33,222 nucleotides of DNA from SIG455 sp045659025 (lineage in GTDB: Bacteria > Bacillota > Clostridia > UMGS1810), in NCBI GenBank assembly GCA_045659025.1, contig JAZOWA010000017.1, forward strand, positions 1 to 33,222, written 5' to 3'. The translations under genes and the position numbers were made by a program. Below, one piece after another: positions 7,026 through 14,970 of this stretch; the stretch's first letter is position 1; every line of letters begins with the position of its first letter. Under the pieces are notes generated by a model. It was not told the origin of the DNA. It saw nothing but the letters and a program-made list of their open reading frames with translations, and did not search any database.

Positions 7026-7132
7026 GTGAAATCGCTTTCAGCGGTGATATTGCTTCGCAGTGATATTTGCCTTCGGCAGGTGATATGTTCCCTGCGGGAA
7101 CGATACGGAAGAAAACCGCCTGAGCGGTTTTC
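7026..7132 (+). repeat. GTGATAT-linked hairpin array (five hairpins)
   Basis: Hairpins at 7033-7043, 7051-7059, 7068-7078 and 7087-7101 are separated by the 7-nt linkers GTGAAAT (7026) and GTGATAT (7044, 7060, 7080). A larger 9-bp hairpin with a CTGA loop closes the array (7111-7132). Three of the loops read TTC with closing C and G, giving stable UUCG-type tetraloops if transcribed from the plus strand. An AT-rich stretch of TTAATTA repeats follows to about 7165. Confidence 0.8.
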
Positions 7133-7172
7133 CACAATAATTATTAATTATTAATTATTCATTAATATTTGC

Positions 7173-7199
7173 GGTTCGTCGGAAACCGCCGAACCCTAC
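7173..7199. repeat. CTAC-ended hairpin repeat before gyrA
   Basis: GGTTCG, mismatch, CGG, AAA, CCG, mismatch, CGAACC (7173-7195), then CTAC. This is the inverted orientation of the GTAGG-tailed family and keeps the exact 6+1x1+3 plan. Confidence 0.75.
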
Positions 7200-7229
7200 G
7201 ATTTATTCATCATTCATTTTGCATTAAAC

Positions 7230-7262
7230 AAAAAAGGAGTGTTCCACGTGGAACACTCCTTT
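7230..7262 (-). terminator. gyrA terminator that contains a perfect parS site
   Basis: A 30-bp perfect palindrome (7233-7262) lies 14 bases after the gyrA stop codon. On the minus strand the hairpin is followed by a run of six T (7235 down to 7230), the classic intrinsic terminator. Its central 16 bp, TGTTCCACGTGGAACA (7240-7255), is identical to the parS at 4229-4244. The outer 7 bp on each side (AAAGGAG/CTCCTTT) extend the stem beyond parS. Confidence 0.88.
7240..7255. promoter_or_regulatory. parS site (perfect palindrome)
   Basis: Identical to the site at 4229-4244 and one base from the general bacterial parS consensus. It lies about 7.5 kb from oriC. It forms the centre of the gyrA terminator hairpin. 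Confidence 0.9.
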
Positions 7263-7275
7263 AATTTGGTTTAAC

Positions 7276-9804
7276 TTATTCTTCTGCGGGTGCTTCTGCA
7301 GTTGCTTCTCCTTCGGGGGAGGTTGCCTCGTTTTCCGGTTCTTCCTCTTCCTTCTCGGTGCGCTCGATTGCCACTACCTTGACACCTTCGTCAAGGCGCA
7401 TTACCTTAACACCCTGGGTAACTCTGCCGAATTCACTTATCTCGGCGGTGCCTGTGCGGATGATGATACCGTCAGAGGTGATAACCATAAGGTCGTCCTC
7501 TGCAGATACCACCTTGATGCCTGCTACTTTACCCGTCTTGTCGGTGAGTTTATAACCTGTCACACCCTTACCTGCACGGTTCTGGAGTTTGTACTCCTCA
7601 AGGGCGGTACGTTTACCGAAGCCGTTTTCAGTAACGGTGAGGACGGTGGCGCCCTCCACACAAACCTCGGCATTTATAACCTCGTCTCCTGCGCGGAGCT
7701 TGATACCTGTAACACCCGATGCGCCTCTGCCCATAGGACGAACATCGGTTTCTGCAAACTTGATGCACATACCCTCACGGGTACCAAGGAAGAGCTCTGC
7801 ACTGCCGTCGGTCTTGAGAACGTCTATAAGCTCGTCATCCTCACGGAGACCGATAGCGATTCTCGCACCCTTGCGGGTGGTGGCGTATTCCATGATGTCG
7901 GTCTTCTTTACAAGACCCTTCTTGGTAATCATTGTGAGGTATTCACCCTCCACAAACTCACGGATCGGAATGGTGGCGGTGATCTTCTCGTCTTTTTCAA
8001 TCTCTATAAGGTTTACAATGGCTGTTCCCTTGGCGGCTCTGCCACTTTCGGGGATCTGGTAGCCCTTGATCTTATACATTCTGCCCCGATCAGTAAAGAA
8101 GAGGAGACTGCTGTGGGTGGAGGATACGAAGAGTTTTTCTACGAAGTCCTCTTCCCTGGTGTGAAGACCCGATACACCTCTGCCGCCTCTGTGCTGGGAT
8201 TTATACACAGATAGGGGGATTCTCTTGATATAACCGAAGTGGGTCATGGTGATTACGCACTGTTCCTCCTCGATAAGGTCCTCGTCCTCAATAATATCAA
8301 TACCCGGCTCAAGACGGGTGAGACGTTCATCGCCGTATTTATCGCGGATTTCGGCAATCTCTGTCTTGATGAGTTCCATAAGCTTGGTGCGGTCAGAGAG
8401 GGTGAGCTTGTACTCGTCGCATTTGGCGGAGAGCTCCTGATACTCCTCCTCAATCTTCTCGCCGTTGAGCTTCTGCAACTGACCCAGACGCATATCAAGT
8501 ACGCTCTGTGCCTGAATATCGCTCATAGAGAAGCGTTCCATAAGACGTTCCTTAGCATCGTCATAGGAATCACGGATAATCTTTATAATCTCGTCAATAT
8601 TTGCAAGGGCAATACGGAGACCTTCCAATATATGCATCCTTGCCTCTGCCTTCTCCAGATCATACTTGACTCTGCGGGTGACAATCTCTTCCTGGAATTT
8701 GATGTACTCTGCCAGGATGTCTTTAAGACCCATTGTCTGCGGTCTGCCGTCTTTAATAGCCAGCATATTGATAGAGAAGCTGTCCTGCAATCTGGTGTAT
8801 TTGAAAAGCTGATTGAGGACTACCTGGGGGTTGGCATCACGTTTTAAGAATATCTCAAGGCGGATACCCACACGGTCTGATGAGTGGTCATCAATATCGG
8901 AAAGACCTTCAATCCTCTTCTCCTTAACCATCTCTGCGATAGATTCTACAAGGAGTTTCTTATTTACCTGATAGGGAAGCTCGGTAACCACGATAGAGCT
9001 TGTACCATCACGATGCTCCACAATCTCTGTCTTTGCACGGATGATGAGTTTGCCCTTACCTGTGTTATATGCGCTTCTTATACCGCTTCTGCCCATAATG
9101 GATGCTTTGGTGGGGAAGTCGGGACCCTTTATGTACTCCATAAGGTCATCTACGGAGATATCAGGGTTATCAATCTGCGCAATAGCACCGTCTAAAACCT
9201 CGGTGAGGTTATGGGGCGGGATGTTGGTAGCCATACCTACCGCAATACCCGAACTACCGTTTATAAGCAGTGTGGGGATACGGGTAGGAAGCACCAGAGG
9301 TTCACGCCTCTTCTCGTCGAAGTTGGGTGCGAAATCTACTGTGTTTTTGTCAATATTTTCCAGAAGCACGTTGGCTATCTTGCTCATACGTGCCTCGGTA
9401 TAACGGTATGCAGCCGGTGGGTCACCGTCAACGGAACCGAAGTTACCGTGGCCGTCAATGAGGGGATATCTCATAGAGAAGTCCTGGGCAAGACGTACCA
9501 TGGCATCATATACGGATGCGTCACCGTGGGGGTGGTATCTACCGATAACGTTACCGACGGTGGTAGCGGATTTGAAGAAGGGTTTATCAACGGTGAGGTG
9601 CTCCTCATACATAGAATAGAGAATTCTTCTGTGTACGGGTTTGAGACCATCTCGCACGTCGGGAAGGGCACGGGCAACGATTACGCTCATGGCATAATCA
9701 ATGAATGCCTCTCTCATCCTCTGCTCAATATCCACATCCACAATGGTTTGTGTATCAAAATATTCCTCGAAATGGGAATCTTCGTACTTTTTCTGCTTTG
9801 CCAT
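7276..9804 (-). CDS. gyrA: DNA gyrase subunit A
   Basis: Breakage-reunion subunit of the A2B2 type II topoisomerase that introduces negative supercoils. 842 residues. The winged-helix/tower core holds the catalytic Tyr at about 135 in AAYRYTEARM. The quinolone-determining region at 91-110 reads HPHGDASVYDAMVRLAQDFS, so the residue equal to E. coli Ser83 is Ala (96), while the Asp87 equivalent is kept. The C-terminal beta-pinwheel carries the gyrase box as QHRGGRG (family form usually QRRGGKG). An acidic Glu/Ala-rich tail of ~25 residues ends the protein. It follows gyrB by 27 bases in the dnaN operon and ends at a terminator/parS palindrome. Confidence 0.98.
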   Translation of the reverse strand: MAKQKKYEDSHFEEYFDTQTIVDVDIEQRMREAFIDYAMSVIVARALPDVRDGLKPVHRRILYSMYEEHLTVDKPFFKSATTVGNVIGRYHPHGDASVYDAMVRLAQDFSMRYPLIDGHGNFGSVDGDPPAAYRYTEARMSKIANVLLENIDKNTVDFAPNFDEKRREPLVLPTRIPTLLINGSSGIAVGMATNIPPHNLTEVLDGAIAQIDNPDISVDDLMEYIKGPDFPTKASIMGRSGIRSAYNTGKGKLIIRAKTEIVEHRDGTSSIVVTELPYQVNKKLLVESIAEMVKEKRIEGLSDIDDHSSDRVGIRLEIFLKRDANPQVVLNQLFKYTRLQDSFSINMLAIKDGRPQTMGLKDILAEYIKFQEEIVTRRVKYDLEKAEARMHILEGLRIALANIDEIIKIIRDSYDDAKERLMERFSMSDIQAQSVLDMRLGQLQKLNGEKIEEEYQELSAKCDEYKLTLSDRTKLMELIKTEIAEIRDKYGDERLTRLEPGIDIIEDEDLIEEEQCVITMTHFGYIKRIPLSVYKSQHRGGRGVSGLHTREEDFVEKLFVSSTHSSLLFFTDRGRMYKIKGYQIPESGRAAKGTAIVNLIEIEKDEKITATIPIREFVEGEYLTMITKKGLVKKTDIMEYATTRKGARIAIGLREDDELIDVLKTDGSAELFLGTREGMCIKFAETDVRPMGRGASGVTGIKLRAGDEVINAEVCVEGATVLTVTENGFGKRTALEEYKLQNRAGKGVTGYKLTDKTGKVAGIKVVSAEDDLMVITSDGIIIRTGTAEISEFGRVTQGVKVMRLDEGVKVVAIERTEKEEEEPENEATSPEGEATAEAPAEE

Positions 9805-9831
9805 ATTGTGTTTTCTCCTTTATACGAGAAA

Positions 9832-11769
9832 TTAAATATCAAGGTTTGTTACATACTGGGCGTTCTCTTCAATGAAGATTCTTCTGGGTTCTACCTCTTC
9901 ACCCATAAGTACGCTGAAGATGTTGTCTGCTCTTTCTGCATCCTCCAGGGTGACTTTGAGAAGGATTCTGTTCTTGGGGTCCATAGTGGTCTCCCAGAGC
10001 TCGTCAGGGTCCATCTCACCGAGACCTTTGTATCGGCTGATGTCTACACGGGCATTTACATCATCACCCTTGAGCTCTTCGCTGATGCGGTCTCTCTCCT
10101 CGTCACTGAATGCAACCTCACTGCGTTTACCCCTTGAAAGCTTGTAAAGAGGCGGTTTCGCAAGATAGATATGACCTGCCTCAACCAGGGGCCTCATAAA
10201 GCGGAAGAAGAAGGTGAGGAGCAATGTCTGGATGTGGGCTCCGTCCACGTCCGCGTCCGCCATGATGATAACTTTGTCATAACGGAGCTTTTCCATATCA
10301 AACTGTGTACCAATACCTGTACCCAACGCCTGAATTACGGGGGTGAGTTTATCGTTACCGTAAACCTTGTCCTCACGGGCTTTCTCTACGTTGAGCATCT
10401 TACCCCAGAGGGGAAGGATTGCCTGATACTTACTGTCACGTCCGCTCTTTGCAGAGCCGCCCGCAGAGTCACCCTCCACGATATATATTTCTGTCTTGGT
10501 GGGGTCTTTTACAATACAGTCGGTAAGCTTGCCGGGAAGTGTGGATGAGCCGAGGGGAGTCTTTCTTGTGGCTTCCCTTGCCTTTCTTGCGGCAACTCTC
10601 GCTCTTGCGGCAAGGAGTGCCTTTTCAATAATAGCTCTGCCCACCTGAGGATTCTCCTCAAGGTAGTCTGCCAGTTTTTCCTTAACCATACCTTCCACAA
10701 GACCACGCATCTCGGAGTTGCCAAGCTTGGTCTTGGTCTGACCTTCAAACTGAGGCTCCTCCAGCTTAACGGAGATAACGGCTATAAGACCTTCCCTCGC
10801 ATCATCACCGGTGAGTTCCTCATCGTCTTTCATAAGCTTATATTTCTTTGCATAATCACCAAGCACCTTGGTGAGTGCGGCTTTGAAACCTGTCTCATGG
10901 GTACCGCCCTCGGTGGTGGAGATGTTGTTTGCAAAGGATTCGATAGTCTCGTCATAAGCGGTGGACCAGGAAAGGGCAACCTCTGCCATTCCCCCGTTCT
11001 TTTCTCCGCTTACGTATATAACATCCTCATGGATGGTCTCCAATGTCTCTCTTCTTGACTTCTTATCGGCAAAAAGGTAGGAAACGAAGTTTTTTATACC
11101 GCCGTCATACTGCAGGGTCTCTTCCTTCTTGTCCTCACGGTCATCCTTAAAGCAGATTTTGATACCGCCATTCAAGAACGCCTGCTCACGAAGACGCTTG
11201 AGTAACACATCATAATCATAAACTGTCTCCTCGAATATCTCGGGATCCGCCCAGAAGGTAACCTCTGTGCCTGTGCGGTTGGTGGTGCCGATGGTATGTA
11301 CCTCACCATCGGGCACACCACGGCTGTATGACTGATACCATATATTCTCACCGTCGTGAACGTGAACTTCCAATTTGGTGGAAAGAGCATTAACAACAGA
11401 CGCACCTACACCGTGGAGACCGCCTGATACCTTGTATCCGCCACCGCCGAACTTACCGCCTGCGTGGAGCACGGTAAAGATAACGTCAATGGTAGATATA
11501 CCCATCTTGGGATGAATACCATGGGGCATACCACGACCGTTGTCGGCAACGGTTACAGAACCGTCTGCATTGAGGGAAACATCAATCTGAGTACAGTATC
11601 CTGCCAACGCCTCGTCAATACTGTTGTCCACAATCTCATACACAAGGTGGTGAAGACCCCTTGCTGAGGTGGAGCCGATATACATACCCGGCCTTTTACG
11701 GACTGCCTCAAGACCTTCGAGTACCTGAATATTACTCTCGTCATAGGTGTTGCTGATGGGGTTACTCAT
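9832..11769 (-). CDS. gyrB: DNA gyrase subunit B
   Basis: ATPase subunit of gyrase; 645 residues, the Gram-positive length without the ~165-residue insertion of proteobacterial GyrB. The GHKL ATPase domain begins at EGLEAVRKRPGMYIGS, with the ATP-binding DNSIDEA, DNGRGMP and GLHGVGASVVN motifs. The TOPRIM domain shows EGDSAGGSAKSGRD, PLWGKMLNVEKAR and DADVDGAHI. The C-terminal GyrA-binding part has RYKGLGEMDPDELWETT. AAGGAAGG lies about 10 bases before the ATG. Part of the dnaN-yaaA-recF-remB-gyrB-gyrA operon. Confidence 0.98.
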   Translation of the reverse strand: MSNPISNTYDESNIQVLEGLEAVRKRPGMYIGSTSARGLHHLVYEIVDNSIDEALAGYCTQIDVSLNADGSVTVADNGRGMPHGIHPKMGISTIDVIFTVLHAGGKFGGGGYKVSGGLHGVGASVVNALSTKLEVHVHDGENIWYQSYSRGVPDGEVHTIGTTNRTGTEVTFWADPEIFEETVYDYDVLLKRLREQAFLNGGIKICFKDDREDKKEETLQYDGGIKNFVSYLFADKKSRRETLETIHEDVIYVSGEKNGGMAEVALSWSTAYDETIESFANNISTTEGGTHETGFKAALTKVLGDYAKKYKLMKDDEELTGDDAREGLIAVISVKLEEPQFEGQTKTKLGNSEMRGLVEGMVKEKLADYLEENPQVGRAIIEKALLAARARVAARKAREATRKTPLGSSTLPGKLTDCIVKDPTKTEIYIVEGDSAGGSAKSGRDSKYQAILPLWGKMLNVEKAREDKVYGNDKLTPVIQALGTGIGTQFDMEKLRYDKVIIMADADVDGAHIQTLLLTFFFRFMRPLVEAGHIYLAKPPLYKLSRGKRSEVAFSDEERDRISEELKGDDVNARVDISRYKGLGEMDPDELWETTMDPKNRILLKVTLEDAERADNIFSVLMGEEVEPRRIFIEENAQYVTNLDI

Positions 11770-11804
11770 TTTCCTGCATCCTTCCTTTCCACAAAAGAAA
11801 TGAC

Positions 11805-12071
11805 TTATTCAATACCCGTCTCATCTGCTCTTTTAAGCAAAGTGGCAGACGAAACAGGAGATAAATATACTACAAACTCGGTGTTGTATCCGTTATCCGC
11901 TATCACGAAGGTACGGGGAATCTCGTCGGATACATTTATAACAGCACCGTCATCCTCCGCCAGTTGCAGAAACTGCCTTGTCCACTTGGATGTGGTGGTG
12001 TTATCCATATCAAAAATTGCGATAATGTTCTTTTTAAGCAGAGAAACATCTCCGCCTATGTGAATATACAT
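11805..12071 (-). CDS. remB: RemB (YaaB)-like extracellular matrix regulator
   Basis: An 88-residue protein of the DUF370/RemA-RemB family. In B. subtilis RemA and RemB activate biofilm matrix genes, RemA as a DNA-binding ring; yaaB/remB lies between recF and gyrB exactly as here. The N-terminus MYIHIGGDVSLLKKNIIAIFDMD is typical of the RemB branch. The C-terminal part is longer than RemA and contains FVIADNGYNTEFVVYLSPVSSATLLKR. A GGGAG site precedes the ATG. The function in this organism is inferred from family and position. Confidence 0.88.
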   Translation of the reverse strand: MYIHIGGDVSLLKKNIIAIFDMDNTTTSKWTRQFLQLAEDDGAVINVSDEIPRTFVIADNGYNTEFVVYLSPVSSATLLKRADETGIE

Positions 12072-12120
12072 TTTTATCTTTTCTCCCGTTTTATGAGTAA
12101 AAATTTGATAAATTCACAGA

Positions 12121-13194
12121 TTATTTTTTAATTTTGCCACCCTCAATCTCGAAATAGGCGGCTTTTCCGTCTTTTTTGCCGATATCTGCATTGGTGAGAG
12201 TAATTATTACCTGTTTACCGCTTAATGTGGAGAAGAGAAACTCCCTTCTGGCACTGTCAAGTTCACTTAACACATCGTCTAAAAGGATAATAGGGTATTC
12301 ACCCTTGGTGTCGTTTATAATCTCACCTTCGGCAGTCTTCATAGCAAGCACTATGGAACGAAGCTGGCCCTGAGATGCAAAATGCCTTGCACTCTTGCCT
12401 CCGATAGTGATTGAAATATCATCTCTGTGAGCACCGCGGAGGGAAACTCCGTTAATCTGCTCCTTCTCGCTGAATTTTTCAATCTCACCTAAGAAATATT
12501 CTCTGTCATAGAATTTTTCTATATTCGGCCTGTATTCAAAATTGATTTTTTCTCTGTTTTCACTTATCTGGCCGTAGATGTGGTTGGCATAGGCGGCAAA
12601 AACCTCAATGAATTTACTCCTTACCTCACATATCTTTGAACCGTATTCAAATAACTTCTCGTTATAAATCTCAAGATAAGAGGAATTGTCACCACGTGCT
12701 TTCAGTATGTTATTTTTCTGCTTCAATACGTAGATGTAGGATGAGAGCAGTTTAAAATAACCCGGCTTGTTCTTGGAAAGAAAAGAATCCACCCAATCCC
12801 TGCGAAGAGACGGAGCACCGGTCACATACTCAATATCCGAAGGCATAAACAATACTGTGTTTACCACTCCTAATATATCACTTAACTTTTCCACCGGTGA
12901 GCCGTTTATATAAATACTTTTCTTACTGTCTAAATCAATCTTTTCATAGACAGATGTGCCTTTGATATCAAATTCCGCCGCAAGGGATGCCCTTTGTGCG
13001 CCGAATCTTATAACATCTCTCTCTTTGAGATTGTTTCTGCAGGATTTGCCGTTGGTAAAGTAATTGACCGCTTCTAAAAGATTGGTCTTACCCTGACCGT
13101 TAAGACCATAAAAAATATTGAGACCATCGCAAAAATCAATCTGTTCAAATTCAAAATTGCGGAAATTCTCTATCTTTAAATTTTTTATAATCAT
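12121..13194 (-). CDS. recF: DNA replication and repair protein RecF
   Basis: SMC-like ABC ATPase that, with RecO and RecR, loads RecA at single-strand gaps. 357 residues, standard for the family. Walker A GLNGQGKTN is at 30-38, the signature ASQGQLRSIVLAMKTAE around 278-295, and Walker B PIILLDDVLSELD around 305-317. The start MIIKNLKIENFRNFEF is typical. It starts 5 bases after yaaA ends, so translation is probably coupled. Confidence 0.97.
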   Translation of the reverse strand: MIIKNLKIENFRNFEFEQIDFCDGLNIFYGLNGQGKTNLLEAVNYFTNGKSCRNNLKERDVIRFGAQRASLAAEFDIKGTSVYEKIDLDSKKSIYINGSPVEKLSDILGVVNTVLFMPSDIEYVTGAPSLRRDWVDSFLSKNKPGYFKLLSSYIYVLKQKNNILKARGDNSSYLEIYNEKLFEYGSKICEVRSKFIEVFAAYANHIYGQISENREKINFEYRPNIEKFYDREYFLGEIEKFSEKEQINGVSLRGAHRDDISITIGGKSARHFASQGQLRSIVLAMKTAEGEIINDTKGEYPIILLDDVLSELDSARREFLFSTLSGKQVIITLTNADIGKKDGKAAYFEIEGGKIKK

Positions 13195-13199
13195 TGGCT

Positions 13200-13424
13200 T
13201 TATCTTACCACCTTAAGCTCAAAGTGATCCCCTTCGTAATCAATCTCCACAATCTCTCCATTACCATAGAGCTTGCGCCCGCGACGGGTATCAACCTCGC
13301 CATCAACCTTCACATAACCCTCCTGCACCAGAAACTTTGCATCAGAGCCGTTACCTACGATTGAGGCAAATTTAAGAAGCTGATCTAACTTGATATATTC
13401 ACTGCTGATAGTTATTATCTCCAT
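13200..13424 (-). CDS. yaaA: YaaA-type S4-domain RNA-binding protein
   Basis: A 74-residue single S4 domain (IKLDQLLKFASIVGNGSDAK, then VKVDGEVDTRRGRKLY), the fold that binds structured RNA such as rRNA. The Bacillus homologue yaaA/rlbA occupies the same dnaN-recF gap and has been linked to ribosome assembly. I choose the ATG of MEIITISSEYIKLD because GAGG lies 7 bases before it; an ATG 12 bases upstream that overlaps the dnaN stop has no ribosome site. The gene therefore starts 11 bases after the dnaN stop codon. Confidence 0.93.
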   Translation of the reverse strand: MEIITISSEYIKLDQLLKFASIVGNGSDAKFLVQEGYVKVDGEVDTRRGRKLYGNGEIVEIDYEGDHFELKVVR

Positions 13425-13435
13425 ATCAATCCTCA

Positions 13436-14533
13436 TTAAAGCTGTCTGGGCTGAATTATGTATAAGAAACTGTCACCCTCGGTAGGCATAATCTTACAAG
13501 GACTTTTTTCGTCTTTAAATTCAAAATAGATTTCGTTAGTATCAATAGCTCTTATGGCATCAGTCAAAAGCTTTGCACCAAGACCGATTTTAAGTTCACC
13601 ATCAGTATCCACGGTAATCTTATCGTGAATCTGACCTCTCTTGGTAAAACAATCAATATTGAGTAATCCGTTTCTTATATCAAAGATAACAGGGATCTTG
13701 GGATCATCATAATTTATAATTACAGATGCTCTGTCAACAGACTGGGCAATCTTATCATAAGACACCTTGAATTTTAAGTTGGATTCCTTGGGAATGAGTC
13801 TGTCATAATCAATAAACTCACCCTCAAGCAGACGGGCAACCACAGTAGTCCTCTCGAACTCGAACATTACTGCCTCGTCCTTCAAGGTAATTTTAACTAT
13901 GGTGGAATCCTCTTTCAGAATCTTATTGATTTCAGCAAGTGTCTTTGCAGGCACGATGAATTCCATATACTCAATGCCTGTATCGGGAATAATCTGGTTA
14001 CGGATAGCCATTCTGTAACGGTTAAGACCAACCGCTTTCATAGCACCGTTTCTTATTTCAAATTTGATACCGTTAAGTATAGGCATGGTGCTTTCCGCAT
14101 CCGGAGCAAACACGGTATATTTAATAACGTTCTTCAAATCCTTTGAGTAAATTGTGATGGTATTGCCATCCTCCACTCTGTCCATCTGGGGAAAACCCTC
14201 GGCAGATACATAAAGCAGAGAAAGTGATACCTCTCCGCCTGTGATTTTAATCTCACTCTGACTTACCGTCTCAAAGGTGATTGAACCCTCCGGCATTCTC
14301 TTTACAATATCAGAGAAAATTCTGCCGTCAATGACTAATGAACCCTTCTCTTTTACAGTTGCTTCACAGAAGGTTTCAAGGGATATTTCGTTATCGGTTG
14401 CAAAGAAGGTAAGTTCTTCATCGGCATCCACTTTGATACCTCTTAAAAGCTCCTTTACATTAGCAGGATCTGCTGCTTTGGAAACGGTGTTAAGACAGCT
14501 TTCCAATATATCTTTATCACAAACAAATTTCAC
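13436..14533 (-). CDS. dnaN: DNA polymerase III sliding clamp (beta subunit)
   Basis: Ring-shaped processivity factor of the replicative polymerase; 365 residues, three repeated clamp domains. It begins MKFVCDKDILESCLNTVSKAADP, the usual DnaN start, and ends with the C-terminal strand FLYIIQPRQL close to the family's ending M-x-x-R-L. The start codon is GTG with AAGGAGA 6-7 bases upstream. A strong promoter lies directly upstream, beside oriC. First gene of a six-gene minus-strand operon through gyrA. Confidence 0.97.
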   Translation of the reverse strand: MKFVCDKDILESCLNTVSKAADPANVKELLRGIKVDADEELTFFATDNEISLETFCEATVKEKGSLVIDGRIFSDIVKRMPEGSITFETVSQSEIKITGGEVSLSLLYVSAEGFPQMDRVEDGNTITIYSKDLKNVIKYTVFAPDAESTMPILNGIKFEIRNGAMKAVGLNRYRMAIRNQIIPDTGIEYMEFIVPAKTLAEINKILKEDSTIVKITLKDEAVMFEFERTTVVARLLEGEFIDYDRLIPKESNLKFKVSYDKIAQSVDRASVIINYDDPKIPVIFDIRNGLLNIDCFTKRGQIHDKITVDTDGELKIGLGAKLLTDAIRAIDTNEIYFEFKDEKSPCKIMPTEGDSFLYIIQPRQL

Positions 14534-14562
14534 GGCAATTCTCCTTAAATTTTATTGTTTTA

Positions 14563-14591
14563 ATTATATCATTTTCCGAAAAAAAGGTCAA
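14563..14591 (-). promoter_or_regulatory. Promoter of the dnaN operon
   Basis: On the minus strand TTGACC (14591-14586), a 17-bp spacer and TATAAT (14568-14563). The -10 ends 29 bases before the dnaN GTG. Confidence 0.85.
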
Positions 14592-14659
14592 TGTTTTTGG
14601 GCTATTTTTTTGCGTTTTTGTGTATCATTTTTGTTACAAAAATTAAGGTTGTTTTTTGT

Positions 14660-14970
14660 GCGATTTTTCGCAGCTTTTTAATCAATAAATTATATATATT
14701 ATATAAAGAGCAGTTGCAGTAGTAGTAGGGGCGTGGATAACAAGGAAAACCTGTCTTGTCCAAGAAAAAAAGGGGCTTTCGGATATAGCAAAAAGCATTG
14801 ATAAAAACACCTCAAAAAATGAATAATATTGATAACTTATTTACATTTATTGACATCACATATAATCCTCGTGGATTGTGGATAAAAAAAGCGCGATAAA
14901 AGATTCGTTAAAAATCTTCTATCGCGTTGAAATTGCTGTAAAAAAGCCCTGTTTATTTTATCCACATTAC
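14660..14970. other. oriC: Replication origin (oriC)
   Basis: The dnaA-dnaN intergenic region carries all parts of a Bacillus-type origin. DnaA boxes: TTATCCACG on the minus strand at 14732-14740, TTATCCACA minus at 14877-14885, TTATCCACA plus at 14958-14966, plus weaker tandem boxes at 14837-14845 and 14847-14855. On the minus strand the box at 14740-14732 is followed by a C4 cluster, DnaA-trio-like triplets (14727-14710) and an AT-rich unwinding stretch (about 14709-14676). Order and spacing match the basal unwinding system described in B. subtilis. Confidence 0.92.
14884..14926 (-). terminator. dnaA terminator
   Basis: A 14-bp stem with one mismatch (14892-14905 with 14913-14926) and 7-nt loop, followed on the minus strand by seven T. 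It lies 45 bases after the dnaA stop. Its T-run merges into the DnaA box at 14877-14885. Confidence 0.88.

Noticed and set aside
6869..7135. Small open frames on either strand between eno and gyrA
   Set aside because: They run through hairpin repeats, lack ribosome sites and give low-complexity translations.
9211..10137. Open frame of about 308 codons on the plus strand over the gyrA/gyrB junction
   Set aside because: Antisense to two intact gyrase genes, no Shine-Dalgarno site, and no known family features.
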